Part shown: positions 1 to 9,389 of the stretch, one piece after another
Position numbering within the stretch: the stretch's first letter is position 1
Layout of the letters: each line of letters opens with the position of its first letter
Assembly (NCBI RefSeq): GCF_007830315.1
Contig: NZ_VLKJ01000003.1
Coordinates: 62,001-126,000 of the forward strand
Direction of reading: 5' to 3'
Length of the DNA: 64,000 nucleotides
Source of the DNA: Novosphingobium taihuense
GTDB taxonomy: Bacteria; Pseudomonadota; Alphaproteobacteria; Sphingomonadales; Sphingomonadaceae
Made by a program: the position numbers and the translations under genes
Notes under the pieces: model-generated
Databases searched by the model: none
What the model was told of the DNA's origin: nothing
The model's input: the letters and a program-made list of their open reading frames with translations, nothing else

Positions 1-1809
1 GTGACCGCGAAGGACGAGGCCGAAGCGCTCGATCTTGCGCGGCACGACTATGCGCACGTGCTGGCCGAGGCGGTGCAGGCGCTGTTTCCGGGCACGCAGA
101 TCACCTTCGGGCCGAGCACGGACGACGGGTTCTATTACGACTTCGCGCCGAAGGATCGCCCGTTCACGGATGAAGACCTGCCCGCGATCGAGGCGGAGAT
201 GCGCAAGATCATTGCCGCCAACAAGCCGCTGCGCCGCGAGGTGTGGAGCCGCGAGCAGCTGATCAGCCGCTGGAAGCAGCAGGGCGAGAGCTTCAAGGCC
301 GAATGGGCTGCCGAACTGCCCGGGGACGAGCCGCTTACGGTCTACTGGTCGGGCGACGACTGGCTCGACATGTGCCGCGGCCCGCACCTGCCCTCTACCG
401 GCAAGCTCGATCCGGCAGCCTTCAAGCTGACGCGCGTTTCGGGTGCTTACTGGCGTGGTGACCAGAAGAACGCGATGCTTTCCCGCGTGTACGGCACCGG
501 CTGGCTCAACAAGAAGCAGCTCGATGCACACCTGACGCGGCTGGAAGAGGCGGCCAAGCGCGACCACCGCAAGCTCGGCAACGAGATGGACCTGTTCCAC
601 CTTCAGCAGGAAGCCCACGGATCGGTGTTCTGGCACCCCAAGGGTTATCTGATCTGGCGCGAGCTGGAAGCCTACATGCGCCGCGCGATCGATGGTGCGG
701 GCTATCGCGAGGTGAAGACGCCGCAGGTCATGGACGCACGGCAGTGGGAGCAGTCCGGCCACTGGGGCAAGTATCGCGAGAACATGTTCGTGATCCCCGA
801 CGAAGTGCCGAACGTGGAGGACGAAGGCCCGGTCATCAGCGGTGAGGCCGACTGGATGGCACTGAAGCCGATGAACTGCCCCGCGCACGTGCTGATCTTC
901 CGGCAGGGCATCAAGTCCTACCGCGAACTGCCCTTGCGCCTGTATGAGAATGGCTGCTGCCACCGTAACGAGCCGCACGGCGCGCTGCACGGGTTGATGC
1001 GCGTACGCCAGTTCACGCAGGACGATGCGCATATCTTCTGCCGCGAAGACCAGATCGTGGACGAAGTGCAGGCGTTCTGCGAACTGGCCGACCGGATCTA
1101 CAAGCACTTCGGCTTCACCTACTCGATCAAGCTCGCGCTGCGCCCAGAAAAGCGCTTCGGCACCGAGGAGATGTGGGACAAGGCCGAGAGCGAGTTGCGC
1201 GCCGCCGTGGTCCGCGCAGGTCTGGCAACTGAAGAGTACGGCTGGGAGGAACTCCCCGGCGAAGGCGCGTTCTATGCGCCCAAGCTGGAATGGCACCTGA
1301 CCGACGCGATCGGCCGCACCTGGCAGGTCGGCACGATCCAGTCCGACCGCGTCCTGCCCGATCGCCTTGATGCGACCTACATCGGTGAGGATGGCGACAA
1401 GCACCGCCCGGTCATGCTGCACCGCGCGATCTTCGGCTCCTATGAGCGCTTCATCGGCATCCTGATCGAGCACTTCGCCGGACGCCTGCCCGCGTGGCTG
1501 GCACCGGTGCAGGCGGTGGTTGCGACCATCGTTTCGGACGCGGACGACTATGCCAAGGACGCGCTGGCCAAGCTGAAGGCCGCGGGCATTCGCGCCGATA
1601 CGGACCTGCGCAACGAGAAGATCAACTACAAGGTCCGCGAACACTCGCTGCAGAAGGTCCCGTACCTGCTGGTGGTGGGCAAGCGCGAGGCCGAGGAAGG
1701 CACCGTGGCGATCCGCACGCTGGGCGAGCAGCACCAGAAGGTGATGTCACTGGACGAGGCGATTGCCCTGCTGAAGAGCGAGGCCACGCCACCGGATCTG
1801 CGGAGCTGA
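1..1809 (+). CDS. thrS: Threonyl-tRNA synthetase, 5' end cut by window
   Basis: Class II aminoacyl-tRNA synthetase that charges tRNA-Thr in the cytoplasm. The visible 602 residues begin just after the expected N-terminal TGS domain. Family members run to about 640-670 residues, so roughly 60 residues lie upstream and the GTG at base 1 is probably an internal Val codon. The editing domain shows [10 protein letters not shown] near residue 14 (an HxxxH pair) and CRGPH near 125. The catalytic core shows PMNCPAH near 290 (zinc Cys), [17 protein letters not shown] (motif 2) and a C-terminal anticodon-binding domain ending in a short charged tail. The downstream permease gene starts on top of its stop codon. 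Confidence 0.97.
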   Translation: MTAKDEAEALDLARHDYAHVLAEAVQALFPGTQITFGPSTDDGFYYDFAPKDRPFTDEDLPAIEAEMRKIIAANKPLRREVWSREQLISRWKQQGESFKAEWAAELPGDEPLTVYWSGDDWLDMCRGPHLPSTGKLDPAAFKLTRVSGAYWRGDQKNAMLSRVYGTGWLNKKQLDAHLTRLEEAAKRDHRKLGNEMDLFHLQQEAHGSVFWHPKGYLIWRELEAYMRRAIDGAGYREVKTPQVMDARQWEQSGHWGKYRENMFVIPDEVPNVEDEGPVISGEADWMALKPMNCPAHVLIFRQGIKSYRELPLRLYENGCCHRNEPHGALHGLMRVRQFTQDDAHIFCREDQIVDEVQAFCELADRIYKHFGFTYSIKLALRPEKRFGTEEMWDKAESELRAAVVRAGLATEEYGWEELPGEGAFYAPKLEWHLTDAIGRTWQVGTIQSDRVLPDRLDATYIGEDGDKHRPVMLHRAIFGSYERFIGILIEHFAGRLPAWLAPVQAVVATIVSDADDYAKDALAKLKAAGIRADTDLRNEKINYKVREHSLQKVPYLLVVGKREAEEGTVAIRTLGEQHQKVMSLDEAIALLKSEATPPDLRS

Positions 1810-2549
1810 TCACGCTCGACCTGCCGCTCCTTTCGCTGGGCCTTTGCGCGCTGGCGGCGTTTATCGCCGCCTTCGTGCGCGGACTGGCAGGATTTGGCAT
1901 GGCGATCCTGCTGGTGCCGCTGATCGGGCTGGTGATTCCACCGGGAGAGGCCGTGGTCGTGTCCAACATGCTCGGGTTGCTGATCGGTCTCGTCGGCGCG
2001 CGCAAGGTGTGGAACGCGGGAGAGAAGAGCGCAGGCGTAATCGGCGGGCTTGCCATGCTGCTGACGCCGGTCGGGCTGCTTGCCCTATTTGCGACGCCGC
2101 CCGAAGTGGCGCGCGTGCTGATTGCGGCAGTGGCCATAGGCGCGTTCCTGCTGGTGCTGTTGCCAGCCAAGCCGGGCCACGCACCGGGCAAGCTGGAAAC
2201 GGGGTTTACCGGGGCCGCAGCAGGCCTCCTCACGGGGTTTGCCGGAATGCCGGGGCCACCGGTCGTGCCCTATTACCTGCGCCGCCCGATCCCCCGCGAA
2301 GTGGCACGCGCCTCGATGCTGACGGTGTTCCTGCTGACGTCAATCGCCAGCACGGCTGCGGCGCTGGCGCTGAAGCTGGCGTCGTGGCGCGATGCCTTGT
2401 TCGCGCTTGTTCTGTTCGTGCCGGTGCTGATCGGCAACCACTTCGGCACGCGCGCCTTCGGCAAAGTCAGCGATGCAGCGTGGCGCGGCTTTGTCGGCTT
2501 TCTGCTGGCAGTCTCTGGCCTGATGGCCGTGGCTCGCCTGCTGACCTGA
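1806..2549 (+). CDS. TauE/SafE family sulfite/organosulfonate exporter-like permease
   Basis: About 247 residues, almost entirely hydrophobic, with eight or so predicted membrane segments. The N-terminal stretch [13 protein letters not shown] and a matching repeat in the second half ([10 protein letters not shown]) are typical of TauE/SafE (DUF81) permeases, which move sulfite, sulfoacetate or related anions; the substrate here is unknown. The reading frame is open far upstream inside thrS, but the first helix begins right at the thrS stop. No ATG, GTG or TTG lies in frame there. I chose CTG 1806, which overlaps the thrS stop; GTG 1875 or ATG 1899 would remove half of helix 1. The stop codon directly abuts the stop of sufA on the other strand. 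Confidence 0.72.
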   Translation: MITLDLPLLSLGLCALAAFIAAFVRGLAGFGMAILLVPLIGLVIPPGEAVVVSNMLGLLIGLVGARKVWNAGEKSAGVIGGLAMLLTPVGLLALFATPPEVARVLIAAVAIGAFLLVLLPAKPGHAPGKLETGFTGAAAGLLTGFAGMPGPPVVPYYLRRPIPREVARASMLTVFLLTSIASTAAALALKLASWRDALFALVLFVPVLIGNHFGTRAFGKVSDAAWRGFVGFLLAVSGLMAVARLLT

Positions 2550-2912
2550 TCAGACGGTAAAGCTCTCGCCGCAGCCGCACGAACCCTTGGCATTGGGGTT
2601 CTGGAACACGAAGCCGGCGGTGAAATCGTCTTCCTGCCAGTCCATCGTGCTGCCGATCAGGTAGAGCACCGAGGCGCTGTCGATGAAGAACAGGCCGCCG
2701 GGTGTTTCGATCTTCTCGTCGAGCGGGTTGGCTTCGGTCACATAGTCCACCGAATAGGCAAGGCCCGAGCACCCCCGGCGGGGCGTCGAAAGCTTCACGC
2801 CGATGGCGCCTTCGGGGGCGGTTTCCATCAGGTGCGCCACGCGCGCCTCGGCACTGGCCGTGAGGATCACGGCTGCGGGACGGGGGCGGCGGACTTTTGT
2901 TTCGGTGGTCAT
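2550..2912 (-). CDS. sufA: A-type iron-sulfur carrier (SufA/IscA/HesB family)
   Basis: 120 residues. Accepts or delivers Fe-S clusters built on the SufBCD scaffold. The three family cysteines are visible: RRGCSGLAY near residue 68 and GSCGCGESF near the C-terminus. The first 20 residues are a basic, variable extension. It is the last gene of the suf operon, 34 bases after sufT. A second A-type carrier (erpA) is encoded at 56830-57162, so the two probably divide client proteins. Confidence 0.93.
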   Translation of the reverse strand: MTTETKVRRPRPAAVILTASAEARVAHLMETAPEGAIGVKLSTPRRGCSGLAYSVDYVTEANPLDEKIETPGGLFFIDSASVLYLIGSTMDWQEDDFTAGFVFQNPNAKGSCGCGESFTV

Positions 2913-2946
2913 GGCAACACCTATATGGGGCCTAATTCACAAATGT

Positions 2947-3438
2947 TCAGAGCATGCCCAGCTCAAGCTTGGCTTCATCGCTCATCTTGGCGGGGTCCCA
3001 GGCGGGATCCCAGACGAGATTGACCTCGGCATCGCGCACGCCGGGGACAGACGAGACACGCAGTTCGACTTCGCCGGGCATCGATTCCGCCACCGGACAA
3101 TGCGGCGTGGTCAGCGTCATCGTGACGGTCACGTCCGACTCATCCGAAACATCGACGCCGTAGATCAGGCCGAGATCGTAGATGTTGACCGGGATTTCCG
3201 GGTCGAAGATTTCCTTGAGCGCGGCAATCACGCCCTCGTAGATGTCGCCGCCCGGTTCGGCGGGCGAGACGGCCTCGGGCTTTGCCGCAAGGAAGCCTTC
3301 GAGATAGTCGCGCTTGCGCTCGAGCTTTTCGGCTGCGGTCTCTTCGGCGGGTTCGGGAATGTCGTCCACGCGGGCCCGGCGCGGGGCGTTCACCTCGGCC
3401 ACTTCCTCGACTGCGAACTTGGGTTCTTCATTGCTCAT
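2947..3438 (-). CDS. sufT: SufT-like MIP18/DUF59 family Fe-S maturation factor
   Basis: 163 residues: an acidic N-terminal extension of about 65 residues, then a DUF59/MIP18 domain with DPEIPVNIYDLGLIYG near 80 and the conserved cysteine in TTPHCPV near 110. SufT proteins support Fe-S protein maturation, particularly when demand is high. The ATG overlaps the sufS stop by four bases, which indicates translational coupling. The extension is variable in the family and its role is not known. Confidence 0.9.
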   Translation of the reverse strand: MSNEEPKFAVEEVAEVNAPRRARVDDIPEPAEETAAEKLERKRDYLEGFLAAKPEAVSPAEPGGDIYEGVIAALKEIFDPEIPVNIYDLGLIYGVDVSDESDVTVTMTLTTPHCPVAESMPGEVELRVSSVPGVRDAEVNLVWDPAWDPAKMSDEAKLELGML

Positions 3439-4646
3439 CCGAAGATCCTCTTGGTCCTCTCGATGCCGCGCACGAGCGCGGCAATATCGCTTTCATCGCT
3501 GTAGATGCCGAAGCTGGCGCGCGCCGTGGCGGGAATGCCAAGGTGCGCCATCAGCGTCTGGGCGCAGTGATGCCCGGCGCGGATCGCCACGCCTTCCTCG
3601 TCAAGAATCGTGCCCAGATCGTGCGGGTGCACGCCTTCGAGCGCGAAGCTGAGGATGCCGGCGCTATCGGCAGGGCCGAACAGCTTGACCGAATTCATCC
3701 GCCCGAGCGCTTCACGGGCTTTCTCCACCAGCGCGCATTCGTGGGCGTGGATGGAGGCGAGACCTTGCGCCTGAACGAAATCCACTGCTGCACCAAAGCC
3801 GATGGCCTCGACGATGGCAGGGGTGCCCGCCTCGAACCGTTGCGGCGCGGGGGCATAGGTGGTCTTATCGAAGGTAACCCTGTCGATCATCGCGCCGCCG
3901 CCCTGCCATGGCGGCATGGCATCGAGAATGTCCGCCTTGGCCCAGAGCGCGCCGATGCCGGTGGGGCCATAGAGCTTGTGCGCGGAGAAGACGTAGAAAT
4001 CGCAGTCCAGCGCCTTCACGTCTACCGTCAGACGCGCGACCGACTGGCAGCCATCGAGCAGGATCTTCGCGCCGACGCTGCGGGCCAAGGCGACCGCGCG
4101 GGGCGCGTCGAGCACCGAGCCAAGCACGTTCGAAACATGCGCGAAGGCGACCAGCTTGTGCGCAGGCGTGATCATGCGCTCAGCCGCGTCGAGGTCGATC
4201 AGCCCGTCTTCGGTGAGCGGGCAGACGTCGATGTCCACACCCGTGCGGTCGCGCAGCATCTGCCACGGCACGATATTGGCGTGGTGCTCCAACGTGGAGA
4301 TCAGGATGCGGTCACCGGCCTTGAGGTTCTGCACGCCCCAGGTCTGCGCGACGAGATTGATCGCCTCGGTCGCGCCGCGGGTGAAGACCAGTTCGTTCTC
4401 GATCCCGCCGATCAAGCCAGCAACCTTGCGCCGGGCAGCTTCGAACGCGAGCGTCATGTCCGCCGAGCGGGCATAGACGCCGCGATGGACGGTGGCGTAG
4501 TCGCTGCCCAGCGCGCGGGTAATGGCGTCGATGACAACTTGCGGCTTCTGCGCGGTGGCAGCGGTATCAAGATAATGCCAGCGGCTGCCGTCAGGATTGA
4601 CGAGGCCGGGCCACTGCGAGGCGCGGGTCAGCGCGTCGACTGTCAC
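3435..4646 (-). CDS. sufS: SufS group II cysteine desulfurase
   Basis: 403 residues, usual length for SufS. PLP enzyme that removes sulfur from cysteine as a persulfide for Fe-S assembly. The PLP lysine is in SAHKLYGPTG (around residue 225) and the persulfide cysteine in RAGHHCAQ (around 360). No SufE gene is seen in the window, so the sulfur relay to SufB needs a partner encoded elsewhere or a different route. Its start overlaps the sufD stop by four bases. Confidence 0.96.
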   Translation of the reverse strand: MTVDALTRASQWPGLVNPDGSRWHYLDTAATAQKPQVVIDAITRALGSDYATVHRGVYARSADMTLAFEAARRKVAGLIGGIENELVFTRGATEAINLVAQTWGVQNLKAGDRILISTLEHHANIVPWQMLRDRTGVDIDVCPLTEDGLIDLDAAERMITPAHKLVAFAHVSNVLGSVLDAPRAVALARSVGAKILLDGCQSVARLTVDVKALDCDFYVFSAHKLYGPTGIGALWAKADILDAMPPWQGGGAMIDRVTFDKTTYAPAPQRFEAGTPAIVEAIGFGAAVDFVQAQGLASIHAHECALVEKAREALGRMNSVKLFGPADSAGILSFALEGVHPHDLGTILDEEGVAIRAGHHCAQTLMAHLGIPATARASFGIYSDESDIAALVRGIERTKRIFG

Positions 4647-5380
4647 AGCACCGCCTCTAGCGCCTTGAGGGCAGCTTCGGTCAGTGCTTCTTCATCGGCC
4701 GCGCCGACAAAGGCCTCGGCGATGAAGGCCTGCAGCATCAGCTTCTTGGCGACGGCAGGCGGAAGGCCGCGCTGAGCGAGGTAGAACAGCCCTTGCGGAT
4801 CGAGTTCTCCGACCGCGCAACCGTGCGCACACTTCACGTCGTCGGCGTAGATTTCGAGTTCCGGGCGGGCGTTGGCGGTGGCTGTACGGTCCAGCAGCAT
4901 CGCCCGGATCGACTGTTCGCCATCGGTGCCGATCGCGCCTCGAGCCACAGCAACCTTACCGAGATAGGTGCCGGTGGCGTGGCAGCCGAGAACCGAACGC
5001 ACGACCTGGCTCGATACGGCATCGGGCTCTGCGTGGGTGACTTCAGTGACAATCTCTACCGTCTGGTCGCCGCCTGCAATCTGCGCCGCGCCGAGGTGGA
5101 ACTTCGCGCCCTTGCCGAGCGTGACACGAACCACAATGCGGCCATAAGCGGAACCGGCGTTGAGCAGGCGCAGGTCATACTCCGCGCCGTCTTCCAGCGT
5201 TATGGCAATATCATGAGCGGCATCGTTGGCGCCATCGAGCACCATGGCCAGCGCGCCCTGCTCGCCCGCGCCAACGCGGATGTCCTGCACCGGAAGCGGC
5301 CAGAGCGTTTCGAGCGCGGCAAGGTCGGCGTAGCGATACGCTTCGTCCTTGCGTGTCGGCAGGGCGAGCGCTTCACTCAT
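4643..5380 (-). CDS. sufD: SufD scaffold subunit, short form
   Basis: 245 residues, compared with about 420 for Escherichia coli SufD. The C-terminal beta-helix core is intact, with KCAHGCAVGELDPQGLFYL carrying the CxHG motif, so the missing part is N-terminal. Forms the SufBC2D complex on which clusters are built. The operon frame is tight (four-base overlaps on both sides), so the short form looks natural rather than a truncation. The start near MSEALALPTRKDEAYRY fits SufD N-termini, which carry a Thr-Arg-Lys-x-Glu segment. Confidence 0.93.
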   Translation of the reverse strand: MSEALALPTRKDEAYRYADLAALETLWPLPVQDIRVGAGEQGALAMVLDGANDAAHDIAITLEDGAEYDLRLLNAGSAYGRIVVRVTLGKGAKFHLGAAQIAGGDQTVEIVTEVTHAEPDAVSSQVVRSVLGCHATGTYLGKVAVARGAIGTDGEQSIRAMLLDRTATANARPELEIYADDVKCAHGCAVGELDPQGLFYLAQRGLPPAVAKKLMLQAFIAEAFVGAADEEALTEAALKALEAVL

Positions 5381-6126
5381 GCCGCGACGGCCTCGTAGCC
5401 GTTCTCTTCGAGTTCGAGCGCCAGTTCCGGGCCGCCGCTGCGCACGATGCGGCCACCGGCAAGGACGTGGACGAAGTCCGGCTTCACGTAATCGAGCAGG
5501 CGCTGATAGTGGGTGATCAGCAGCACGGCCTTGTCGGGCTTGCGCATGATCGCGTTGATGCCTTCGCCGCAGATACGCAGCGCGTCGATGTCGAGGCCGG
5601 AATCGGTCTCGTCAAGGATGGCGATCTTGGGATCGAGGATGCCCATCTGGACCATCTCGGCGCGCTTCTTCTCACCGCCCGAAAAGCCGACGTTCACCGG
5701 GCGTTTGAGCATGTCCATGTCCATGCGCAGCAGGCCCGCCTTCTCCTTGGCGAGCTTGAGGAATTCGCCGCCAGAGAGCGGTGCCTCGCCCCGCGCCTTG
5801 CGCTGGGCATTGGCGGATTCGCGCAGGAACTGGACGAAGGAGACGCCGGGGATTTCGACCGGGTACTGGAAGCCAAGGAACAGGCCAGCGGCGGCGCGTT
5901 CGTACGGTTCGAGTTCGAACAGGTCGGTGCCATCGAGCGTGGCGGTGCCGCCGGTCACTTCATAGCCGGGACGCCCGCCGAGCGTGTAGCCGAGCGTCGA
6001 CTTGCCTGCGCCGTTCGGCCCCATGATCGCGTGGATCTCACCCGCGTTGATGGTGAGCGAAAGACCCTTGAGGATCGGCTTGTCGGCAACGGTCGCCTGG
6101 AGGTTCTGGATTTCGAGCATGATCAT
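5377..6126 (-). CDS. sufC: SufC ATPase
   Basis: 249 residues, usual length. ABC-type cytoplasmic ATPase of the SufBC2D scaffold. Walker A GPNGAGKST near residue 36, signature SGGEKKR near 145, Walker B IAILDETDSGLD near 165 and the H-loop histidine in LLITHYQRLL. The start is followed closely by the cluster-typical MLEIQNLQA. The gene lies five bases after the DUF559 gene. Confidence 0.97.
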   Translation of the reverse strand: MIMLEIQNLQATVADKPILKGLSLTINAGEIHAIMGPNGAGKSTLGYTLGGRPGYEVTGGTATLDGTDLFELEPYERAAAGLFLGFQYPVEIPGVSFVQFLRESANAQRKARGEAPLSGGEFLKLAKEKAGLLRMDMDMLKRPVNVGFSGGEKKRAEMVQMGILDPKIAILDETDSGLDIDALRICGEGINAIMRKPDKAVLLITHYQRLLDYVKPDFVHVLAGGRIVRSGGPELALELEENGYEAVAA

Positions 6127-6131
6127 CTCTC

Positions 6132-6656
6132 TCAGTCGCGAGCCCGTGGGTAGGGGCTGCGCTGCGGGCGCGCGCCGGAGCGCGAATAGGAGGGGCGTTG
6201 CGGGCGCGAGGCGGCGCGCAACTCTTCGTAGCGGGCCTTCATCTCGCGCAGCACGGCAGCGCAGGCGCCCTCGGGATCGCCGAGGACTTCGGCAGCGTCA
6301 TAGCGCAGGACCTTGAGGCCGACTTCGGCGAGGCTGGCGTCGCGGCGGCGTTCGATCTCGGGGTTTTCGCCCCGGTCGAGCGCAACGACCAGTTTCAACG
6401 GCTGGCTGGCAAAATCAACAAGGGCCGATCCGATCACCGCGTAGCGCTTGAACTTGTACTTGCCGAGGTCTTCCTTCGCCAGTTCCTCGGCCAGCGCGAG
6501 ATGCGCCTCGTCCGGCTCACGGCGCATCTGGCGCGCACGGTCATGGATCGCATCGAGGCGCGAGCCCGAGATCGCCCAGCCGCGACCCTTCTTCTGGATC
6601 TTCGGCGCTTCAGCACGTTCGCCGACGGGGCGGATGGAAAGGGTCTTCTTGATCAT
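6132..6656 (-). CDS. DUF559-domain protein inside the suf operon
   Basis: 174 residues from an ATG that overlaps the preceding gene's stop (ATGA). A longer open frame exists but would run through the upstream gene. Residues 15-130 resemble DUF559, a small fold related to very-short-patch-repair endonucleases: FKRYAVIGSALVDFAS, LKLVVALDRGE and a final VLRYDAAEVL block. The C-terminal 30 residues are basic and low complexity (Arg, Ser, Pro). No role in Fe-S assembly is established. The tight placement between sufB and sufC suggests co-expression, not a proven function. Confidence 0.82.
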   Translation of the reverse strand: MIKKTLSIRPVGERAEAPKIQKKGRGWAISGSRLDAIHDRARQMRREPDEAHLALAEELAKEDLGKYKFKRYAVIGSALVDFASQPLKLVVALDRGENPEIERRRDASLAEVGLKVLRYDAAEVLGDPEGACAAVLREMKARYEELRAASRPQRPSYSRSGARPQRSPYPRARD

Positions 6657-7246
6657 TGTGCCGTCCTTGGGGCGAAGAGTTGACCGGCCAGCGCGCTCAG
6701 CACGTAAATGCCCAGCAGCACGGCCCCGAAGATGATCAGCGTCTTGATCGCAAAACGCTTGTCCTCGGCGCTGGCCCTCGACGGCTTGCGCCTGGGCTCT
6801 GCCGGGGCGGGGTTCGCCTCGATCGCCTTGATCGTCTCGATGCAGAATTTGATCATGTCGGCATTGCCGAGACGTTCTTCGCCCTCCTGCCACCAGCCCT
6901 GCGCATCGGTAAGCTCGCAGATCGCGCGCTGAACCAGTGACATGGCGAGAATGGAGCTCTGGTGCCCGCGGGCTGCGAACGCCAGCACGATATTGCCATG
7001 CTCGGGATAATCAGGGGCTTCCAAGTCATTCCCGAGATACTGCTCGCGCGACATCACCCCGTAATCGAAACCGGTGTCGACGCCATTCAGCAAAGCTGGC
7101 ACCCAGCCCGAATGAGCCTTGTCGGTGGTTTCGAAACCAGCCGGAAAGGCAATCGCATGTCCGTATTCGGCAACCTTGCGCACGATCGCATCCGCCACAG
7201 GGACGGCGGAGAAATCGAGAAACAGATCGCTTTCGGAAAGGCTCAT
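6653..7246 (-). CDS. Conserved-looking protein with C-terminal membrane anchor, suf operon
   Basis: 197 residues, not recognised. Residues 1-140 are soluble and of mixed composition ([38 protein letters not shown]). Residues 140-165 are a Pro/Arg/Lys linker. One hydrophobic helix follows near 168-188 ([20 protein letters not shown]), which would tether the protein to the inner membrane with the bulk in the cytoplasm. Four-base overlaps with sufB and with the DUF559 gene place it firmly in the suf transcript. Confidence 0.75.
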   Translation of the reverse strand: MSLSESDLFLDFSAVPVADAIVRKVAEYGHAIAFPAGFETTDKAHSGWVPALLNGVDTGFDYGVMSREQYLGNDLEAPDYPEHGNIVLAFAARGHQSSILAMSLVQRAICELTDAQGWWQEGEERLGNADMIKFCIETIKAIEANPAPAEPRRKPSRASAEDKRFAIKTLIIFGAVLLGIYVLSALAGQLFAPRTAQ

Positions 7247-8724
7247 CCCACGCTGCCTTCAAGGCTGATTCCCAGCAACTTCTGCGCCTCGACGGCAAAC
7301 TCCATCGGCAGCTGCTGCAGCACTTCGCGGGCGAAGCCGTTGACGATCAGGGCGACGGCGCTTTCCTGATCGAGGCCGCGCTGCATGGCGTAGAACAGCT
7401 GGTCGTCGCTGATCTTGCTGGTGGTGGCTTCGTGTTCGATCGTGGCGCTGGGGTTGCGCACTTCGATGTAGGGCACGGTGTGTGCGCCGCATTCTGCGCC
7501 CAGCAGCAGGCTGTCACACTGGGTGAAATTGCGCACGCCTTCGGCCTGCGGGGCAACGCGGACGAGGCCGCGATAGGTGTTGTTGCTCTTGCCCGCCGAG
7601 ATGCCCTTCGACACGATGGTCGAGCGCGACCCCTTGCCGTTGTGGATCATCTTGGTGCCGGTATCGGCCTGCTGGTGGTTGTTGGTGACGGCAACCGAGT
7701 AGAACTCGCCCACCGAATCCTCGCCATTCAGCACGCAGGACGGGTACTTCCAGGTGATGGCAGAGCCGGTTTCCACTTGCGTCCACGAAACCTTGGAGCG
7801 AGCGCCCTGGCAAAGCGCGCGCTTGGTGACGAAGTTGTAGATGCCGCCAAGACCCTCGGCGTTGCCGGGATACCAGTTCTGGACGGTGGAGTACTTGATC
7901 TCGGCATCGTCGAGCGCGACAAGTTCCACGACAGCGGCGTGAAGCTGGTTCTCGTCACGCTGCGGCGCGGTACAGCCTTCGAGATAGGAGACGTAAGCGC
8001 CCTTGTCGGCAACGATCAGGGTGCGTTCGAACTGGCCGGTATTTTCCGCGTTGATGCGAAAATAGGTGGACAGCTCCATCGGGCAGCGCACGCCTTCGGG
8101 GATGTAGACGAAAGTGCCGTCCGAGAAGACCGCGCAGTTCAGCGTGGCGAAGTAGTTGTCGTGCATCGGCACGACCTTGCCGAGCCACTTCTTCACAAGA
8201 TCGGGGTATTCGCGGATCGCTTCGGAGATCGAGCGGAAGATGACGCCTGCCGCTTCAAGCTCCTTGCGGAAGGTCGTGGCAACCGAAACGCTGTCGAACA
8301 CGGCATCGACCGCGACCTTGCGCGCGCCTTCGACGCCGGCGAGCACCTTTTGCTCCTCGAGCGGAATGCCGAGCTTTTCGTAGATGCGCAGGATTTCCGG
8401 ATCTACCTCGTCAAGGCTGCCGAGCTTGGGCTTGGCCTTGGGTGCCGCCCAGTAATAAGCGTCCTGATAGTCGATCGGCGGGACATTGAGCTTGGCCCAG
8501 TCGGGCGTGGGCATGGTCAGCCAGTGGCGATAGGCCTTCAGGCGCCATTCGAGCATCCATTCGGGCTCGTTCTTCTTGGCCGAGATATAGCGGACAGTAT
8601 CTTCGGAGAGGCCCTTGGGCCCGTACTCCTGCTCGATATCGGACGACCAGCCGTGCTCGTAATCGGCAACCTTTGCCGCCGCCTCGCGCGCAGCCTGATC
8701 CTTTACTTCGACGTTCTCGGTCAT
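7243..8724 (-). CDS. sufB: SufB scaffold subunit
   Basis: 493 residues, the usual SufB length. Core subunit of the Fe-S assembly scaffold. The start [10 protein letters not shown] was chosen because it overlaps the stop of the Rrf2 gene by four bases; an upstream ATG in the same frame would extend into the regulator. Conserved blocks include [34 protein letters not shown] (with the functional cysteine), and the C-terminal [17 protein letters not shown]. Followed by the membrane-anchored gene instead of directly by sufC. Confidence 0.97.
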   Translation of the reverse strand: MTENVEVKDQAAREAAAKVADYEHGWSSDIEQEYGPKGLSEDTVRYISAKKNEPEWMLEWRLKAYRHWLTMPTPDWAKLNVPPIDYQDAYYWAAPKAKPKLGSLDEVDPEILRIYEKLGIPLEEQKVLAGVEGARKVAVDAVFDSVSVATTFRKELEAAGVIFRSISEAIREYPDLVKKWLGKVVPMHDNYFATLNCAVFSDGTFVYIPEGVRCPMELSTYFRINAENTGQFERTLIVADKGAYVSYLEGCTAPQRDENQLHAAVVELVALDDAEIKYSTVQNWYPGNAEGLGGIYNFVTKRALCQGARSKVSWTQVETGSAITWKYPSCVLNGEDSVGEFYSVAVTNNHQQADTGTKMIHNGKGSRSTIVSKGISAGKSNNTYRGLVRVAPQAEGVRNFTQCDSLLLGAECGAHTVPYIEVRNPSATIEHEATTSKISDDQLFYAMQRGLDQESAVALIVNGFAREVLQQLPMEFAVEAQKLLGISLEGSVG

Positions 8725-9161
8725 GCCATAACCTCCGCCACCGGGACCGCCGGGACGGCGGGGCGGGACAATTGGGTAAGCGGTATTCCGGCCAGCGCGC
8801 CGCGCAGGGCGGCATCGACCGCAGGCCAGTGCGGACGAACGGTACACGCTGCTTCCAGCGTGCAATCGTGGCGCCCATGCTCGCTGCAGGGCGTAAGCGC
8901 AATAGGGCCTTCGACCGCCTCGACGATATCCGCCAGAGTGATGGCTGCGGCTGGACGGGCGAGCTTCAAGCCGCCGCGTGCGCCGCGCACCGACTTGAGC
9001 AGGCCGGCGGCCGAGAGCTTGCTGACCAGCTTCTGCACGGTGGGCACCGGAAGGCCGGTTTCGTCAGCCAGTTGCTGCGCGCAGACGCGCTGGCCGCCGC
9101 AGTGGCGTGCAGCGGCGGTCATCGTCACGACGGCATAATCAGCCATGCTGGAAAGGCGCAT
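8721..9161 (-). CDS. Rrf2 family Fe-S responsive regulator of the suf operon
   Basis: 146 residues. N-terminal winged helix ([45 protein letters not shown]) and wing [11 protein letters not shown]. The cysteine cluster [15 protein letters not shown] near residue 95 is of the kind that holds a [2Fe-2S] cluster in IscR/SufR-type Rrf2 proteins. The start at 9161 matches the family N-terminus; a frame extension of 15 residues upstream would cover the operator. As first gene of the suf operon it probably controls its own promoter according to Fe-S status. Confidence 0.92.
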   Translation of the reverse strand: MRLSSMADYAVVTMTAAARHCGGQRVCAQQLADETGLPVPTVQKLVSKLSAAGLLKSVRGARGGLKLARPAAAITLADIVEAVEGPIALTPCSEHGRHDCTLEAACTVRPHWPAVDAALRGALAGIPLTQLSRPAVPAVPVAEVMA

Positions 9162-9181
9162 TGGCGAAGGTCCCGGGCAAT

Positions 9182-9212
9182 GGTCCGCGAAATCGGACCG
9201 AATCACTCCGGT
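9182..9212 (-). promoter_or_regulatory. Candidate Rrf2 operator, two overlapping inverted repeats
   Basis: GGTCCG-6-CGGACC at 9182-9199 is a perfect inverted repeat. It overlaps a second one, ACCG-8-CGGT, at 9197-9212 that abuts the -10 box. Both lie between the predicted transcription start and the regulator's ATG. Position suits a repressor site for the adjacent Rrf2 protein; binding is inferred. Confidence 0.4.
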
Positions 9213-9241
9213 TATCTAGGCGCAGGCATGTGGCGGCACAA
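9213..9241 (-). promoter_or_regulatory. Candidate suf operon promoter
   Basis: On the minus strand, TTGTGC (9236-9241) and TAGATA (9213-9218) are separated by 17 bases. Transcription would begin near 9206 and give a leader of about 45 bases before the Rrf2 start codon. Confidence 0.45.
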
Positions 9242-9268
9242 GGGGCTGAGGTGCTTGAGCGATAGCGC

Positions 9269-9309
9269 AAAAAAAGGGCGGCCGATCCCCAAGAGGGTTA
9301 TCGGCCGCC
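9269..9309 (-). terminator. Intrinsic terminator of the candidate small RNA
   Basis: A perfect 10-bp stem (9277-9286 with 9300-9309) with a 13-base loop is followed on the minus strand by seven T residues. The T run is only on this strand, so it ends minus-strand transcription arriving from about 9383, not pyrD, and it insulates the suf promoter. Confidence 0.85.
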
Positions 9310-9383
9310 TGAAAGTCGAGAACCCGTTGCATTGCTGCACCGAGCCCTTCGGGTCGCAGCGCCTTCCTACGCAGAAGGCCGTA
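9270..9383 (-). ncRNA. Candidate small RNA of about 115 nt between pyrD and suf
   Basis: A complete transcription unit without a convincing protein: promoter just upstream, then a 6-bp hairpin (9361-9366 with 9374-9379, 7-base loop), a second stem-loop (9334-9338 with 9356-9360, inner CCC-TTC-GGG), a single-stranded stretch, and a strong terminator hairpin. Short open frames across it lack a ribosome binding site and cross the terminator. I do not recognise the family; it does not show the 4.5S RNA core or the 6S central bubble. It may be a trans-acting sRNA. Confidence 0.55.
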
Positions 9384-9389
9384 AGGTGA

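Noticed and set aside
6937..9138. Open frame of more than 700 codons on the plus strand, antisense to sufB and the Rrf2 gene
   Set aside because: It overlaps firmly identified genes on the minus strand, has no family sequence and is rich in Arg/Ala/Gly from high-GC antisense codons.
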